A DNA stretch of 64,000 nt from Antedon mediterranea (taxonomy: Eukaryota; Echinodermata; Crinoidea; Comatulida; Antedonidae), in the NCBI RefSeq assembly GCF_964355755.1, contig NC_092678.1:2193922-2257921 (forward strand). Reading direction: 5' to 3'. The translations under genes and the position numbers were made by a program. The notes below the pieces were generated by a model. It was not told the DNA's origin. It saw nothing but the letters and a program-made list of their open reading frames with translations, and searched no databases. Shown in pieces: positions 61,701 to 64,000 of the stretch (position 1 is its first letter; each line of letters starts with the position of its first letter).

Positions 61701-63853
61701 CCAAGTGACAAATTCTGCTGATTCAGTCCCATCCTCTTCCTCATAGTGTTTATGTTTGTCACTCTCACGACTCTAAAAAAAACAAAACAAAAACGTTGCC
61801 ATCCAACTTTTCTATTTCAGTAAATTACAAAGAAAGGTAATCAATCAGGTATAAGGGTCAAAGTTCAAAATTGATCAATTACAAGGATTTATAATTAACT
61901 ACTAAAGTTACTGTTTTATCTAGCGGTCTCTAAATAAAGGTGGTCTTTAATGAAACGGTTTTTAATTAACATTATAACAACCTCCACCTGCGTGAAATTC
62001 TACCTGACTAACAACATGCAGGTAGCAACATCTTGAACCATTAATAGATTAGTTATTATTACTCTAATAATATCAAATAGCACCAGTAAAAAGTAGTAAT
62101 CTTAAAACCAGGTTTTCATAGATATTTTTTTTTATTTTTTTTTTATTTTATTTCATCTTCACCCTACAGTGACCAAACGTCACCATTAACAGGGTTGAAA
62201 GTCGTAAAATATAACATATTATATACAAGCAAAAATCAATAGATAACAAGACAACATTTAAATATTACTGACATTAGACAAAACCTTGTGACGGAAACAA
62301 GCAAGGGAATCAAAAAAAATATCAACAGATCCATCAATTTTACATAGTGAGTGGTATAACTTAGGCAAACGATTAACAAAACCATTTTTAGTAATATTTA
62401 CCCTCCCTCTTGATATAGAAAATAAAGCAGGATTACGCAATTGATATTGTGGAACAGAAATAGGAAAGTACACTTCAAAATTACCATGGAAAATTGAGTT
62501 CACAGCCTTAAAAAGAAAAATTAAATCAAATAACTTACGCCTACCCGCTAAATTAATAAGAACGTCTTTGCTAATAGAACCAAATTTACGCACATAAAAT
62601 CGACAAAACTTGTTCTGAACACTTTGTAATCTAGAAGACTGTGCAAGAGAAATAGAGTTAAAAATAACACTGCAGAATTCAAGATTCGACCTAACTAAAG
62701 ATTTGTATAAAATAACTAATGCCTTTTTATCGTTAATATGTCTGCAATGTCTCCAAAGAAAACCCAAAAGTCTATTGCATTTAGAGACTATAAAATCAAT
62801 ATGTTTACAGAAGGTTAATGAACTATCTAAAAAAATACCAAGGTCTTTGTGAACAGAGACTCTTTCAAGTATAATATTCTTAATATAAAAGTCAAAATAG
62901 ATGGGTTTTTTCTTAAGAGTAAAAGACATTGATTTGCATTTAGAGGCATTGACTGACATATTCCAAGTGTCGCACCAGTGAATGAGTCTGTCAACGTCTT
63001 CTTGTAACAACAACATATCATTTAAGGTTTGTATAGACTTAAATAATTTAATATCGTCAGCAAACATAAGAACATTAGAATGACGAGGAACAAAAGAAAA
63101 ATCGTTGATAAACATAATGAAAAAAAGAGGCCCCAAAATAGACCCCTGAGGCACGCCAGATAATAAAATGGTATCGGATGAAAATCGTCGTCAAGAATAA
63201 ATCGAATGTAGACTGCATCAGTAAAATAATAGAACAAATATTGCACAAAGTTGTTCATAGAACGCTTTGTATATTCCATTTCAACTTGGCTCCATTTAAC
63301 ATTTGCATACTGACCTGGACATCTGACTACACAGACCCCTTCACACACCGGTAATGCTATTCTTTGAAATTCGCTCTGCCGGCCTAGGTTTATTGTGCTA
63401 AAATTCACGTATTTGAACAAAGATTGGTAAAAATTGTTGTTACAATTGCATCCATAACCATTCCAAAACACTTCGTGATCATCATTAAAGGGATATTGTG
63501 TTGGGGTAAACGAGAAAGTAAATGAAATAAACGAGACACAACAGAGCAAAAATACGGCGGTGTTCATTGTATCGAGATACCGTAGTCTGGCTATAATAAT
63601 AAAGTAAATTTTTAATAAAATTTAACTTACAACTGTGTTTGCAGACATAATGGTACACGTACATATACCGGCTGATATCATCAAAACAGCTAAGTACTTT
63701 GAAATAGTATATCTGAAAAAAAAAAACAGGAATATTCCTCTACAGTACCGTGTATATAATTTAACAAAGAAACTGAAAATTGATTAGTGAATTAATTACT
63801 TACCTTTTCTTCAATATTATTATTCCTAATATCATATTTGCTATTAATGAACC
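58703..63853 (-). CDS. SLC35B4: SLC35B4-type nucleotide-sugar transporter, last seven exons
   Basis: Exons: 63853-63804, 63712-63631, 61772-61694, 60842-60733, 60142-60067, 59585-59510, 58949-58703 (720 nt, 239 codons plus stop), all phases matching. The visible part corresponds to about the last 240 of ~330 residues; the N-terminal exons lie beyond 64000. Key stretches: 'GSLIANMILGIIILKK', 'MLTFALFMSARMGIYQEVLY', 'YGKHPREALFYS', 'TQYVCIR', 'LTTECSS' and 'VTLVVTLRKFVSLIFSIVYF', diagnostic for the Golgi/ER UDP-xylose and UDP-GlcNAc transporter group. Several hydrophobic helices and the charged C-terminal tail (…KDVKVE) fit. The intron between the last two exons is AT-AC (see separate entry). 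Confidence 0.93.
58950..59509 (-). other. U12-type AT-AC intron in the SLC35B4-type gene
   Basis: On the minus strand, the 5' splice site reads ATATCCTTT right after the exon end at 59510, the branch-point sequence TCCTTAAC lies at 58970-58963, and the intron ends AC at 58950. Joining completes a Gln codon (CA|G) and restores the family sequence (CIT-Q-YVCIR). No GT-AG alternative keeps the frame, since the region upstream of 58949 has an in-frame stop and no AG. Confidence 0.88.
59090..59240 (+). mobile_element. tRNA-derived SINE remnant
   Basis: A B-box-like GAGTTTGAGACCTGCC is followed by a body with GTAGAAGGCCTAATCTAGGTGG, comparable to the 53070-53250 segment. It lies inside the AT-AC intron. 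Confidence 0.5.
59841..60006. mobile_element. MITE family A, complete copy
   Basis: TTAAGCTCTGCCTGCACTAT CAAAC on the left and TTTGATAGTGTAGACAGAGC TTTA on the right are inverted ends. Inside are two CATATTTGGGCA-type blocks facing each other. Confidence 0.75.
60164..60315. mobile_element. MITE family A, second complete copy
   Basis: CTTAGCTCAGTCCACACTAT CAAAC … GTTTGATAGTGTAGACAGAG CTTTA. Same structure as the neighbour at 59841-60006; both are in introns of the transporter gene. Confidence 0.75.
62118..63205 (-). mobile_element. 5'-truncated non-LTR retrotransposon (LINE)
   Basis: On the minus strand the sequence begins near a '…SSDTILLSGVPQGSILGPLFF' reading, continues through reverse-transcriptase motifs and a C-terminal domain, stops at 62258, and ends after a short 3' UTR in an A-rich tail (about 62150-62118). 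It lies within an intron of the transporter gene and cuts the 3' part of the secreted ORF at 63155-63567. Confidence 0.85.
62258..63175 (-). pseudogene. C-terminal part of a LINE reverse transcriptase
   Basis: About 300 residues, open to the stop. 'GVPQGSILGPLFFIMFINDF' and 'VLMFADDIKLFKS' are reverse-transcriptase finger/palm motifs (FADD catalytic Asp pair). The thumb and 'YKSLVRSNLEFCSVIFNSIS' tail match jockey/CR1-like LINEs. The N-terminal half of the RT, the endonuclease and ORF1 are missing, so the copy is dead on arrival although the remaining frame is intact, which implies a young insertion. Confidence 0.85.
63155..63567 (-). CDS. Secreted Cys-rich protein gene fragment nested in a transporter intron
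   Basis: An ATG at 63567 begins a strong signal peptide ('MNTAVFLLCCVSFISFTFSF'). The next ~110 residues contain at least six Cys ('WNGYGCNCNNNFYQ', 'LPVCEGVCVVRCPGQY'), aromatics and possible N-glycosylation at NFS. The frame then runs by chance into the LINE (to 63022), where it reads nonsense hydrophobic sequence, so the true C-terminus was lost or separated by the insertion near 63150-63205. I do not recognise the family. The gene lies between transporter exons at 63631 and 61772, on the same strand. Confidence 0.5.
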
Positions 63854-63883
63854 CTGTAAAAGACAATATAATTGTTAATGCAA

Positions 63884-63975
63884 GTGGAGTTGTAACTTGG
63901 TGGTTAACATGCTTGCCTTCCAATCCCAGGATTCAATTCTGACTTAGTGCCAGGGTTCAATCCTTTTTAATATTC
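63884..63975 (+). mobile_element. tRNA-derived SINE fragment
   Basis: GTAACTTGGTGGTTAACATG (A box) and AGGGTTCAATCC (B box) with CTTAGTGCCAGG between; same head as 45826-45898. Confidence 0.6.
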
Positions 63976-64000
63976 TTGTTGGAATAACTTTTTTTCATAG

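Overview
This is AT-rich animal nuclear DNA: genes are split by GT-AG introns, codon use is unremarkable, and tRNA-derived SINEs, MITEs, a truncated LINE and minisatellites are scattered throughout. The host genes point to a bilaterian, and the interspersed repeats suggest a marine invertebrate (an echinoderm or relative is plausible but not proven).

Layout. (1) 1-2846: two incompletely seen host genes; the better one is a minus-strand gene whose signal-peptide exon lies at 2250-2162. (2) 2847-21810: an almost intact ~19 kb Polinton/Maverick (adintovirus-like) element with terminal inverted repeats of about 1.75 kb. Its plus-strand block carries an unknown Cys/His protein, a protein with two PC4-like domains, integrase with chromodomain, penton-like minor capsid, a pX-like basic protein, the double-jelly-roll major capsid protein and an adenain-like protease. 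Its minus-strand block carries protein-primed DNA polymerase B (apparently three exons), the packaging ATPase and two conserved Polinton proteins. Between the ATPase and the polymerase lies a small plus-strand spliced gene with Bcl-2 family BH4/BH3/BH1-like motifs. (3) 22966-24163: a three-exon host gene for a death-domain protein with a candidate N-myristoylation start. (4) 28440-44731 (minus): a full 12-exon PCTAIRE cyclin-dependent kinase gene (CDK16/17/18 type, 465 codons, phases all consistent), possibly with upstream exons at 54.8 and 56.6 kb. (5) 58703-63853 (minus): the last seven exons of a nucleotide-sugar transporter of the SLC35B4 type, including an AT-AC U12-type intron; one of its introns holds a secreted Cys-rich ORF cut by a 5'-truncated LINE.

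How the element's genes fit together: integrase plus TIRs for insertion; protein-primed PolB for copying; major and minor capsid proteins, pX-like protein, protease and packaging ATPase for a virion; the Bcl-2-like protein would plausibly delay death of the host cell. All these frames are open although the two TIRs differ by roughly 2-3% in their best-matching parts (by eye).

The most interesting items are the spliced Bcl-2-like gene, the tandem PC4-like protein, the multi-exon polymerase and a 184-bp higher-order repeat inside the Polinton, and the AT-AC intron in the SLC35B4-type gene. All homology statements come from reading motifs; no database search was run.
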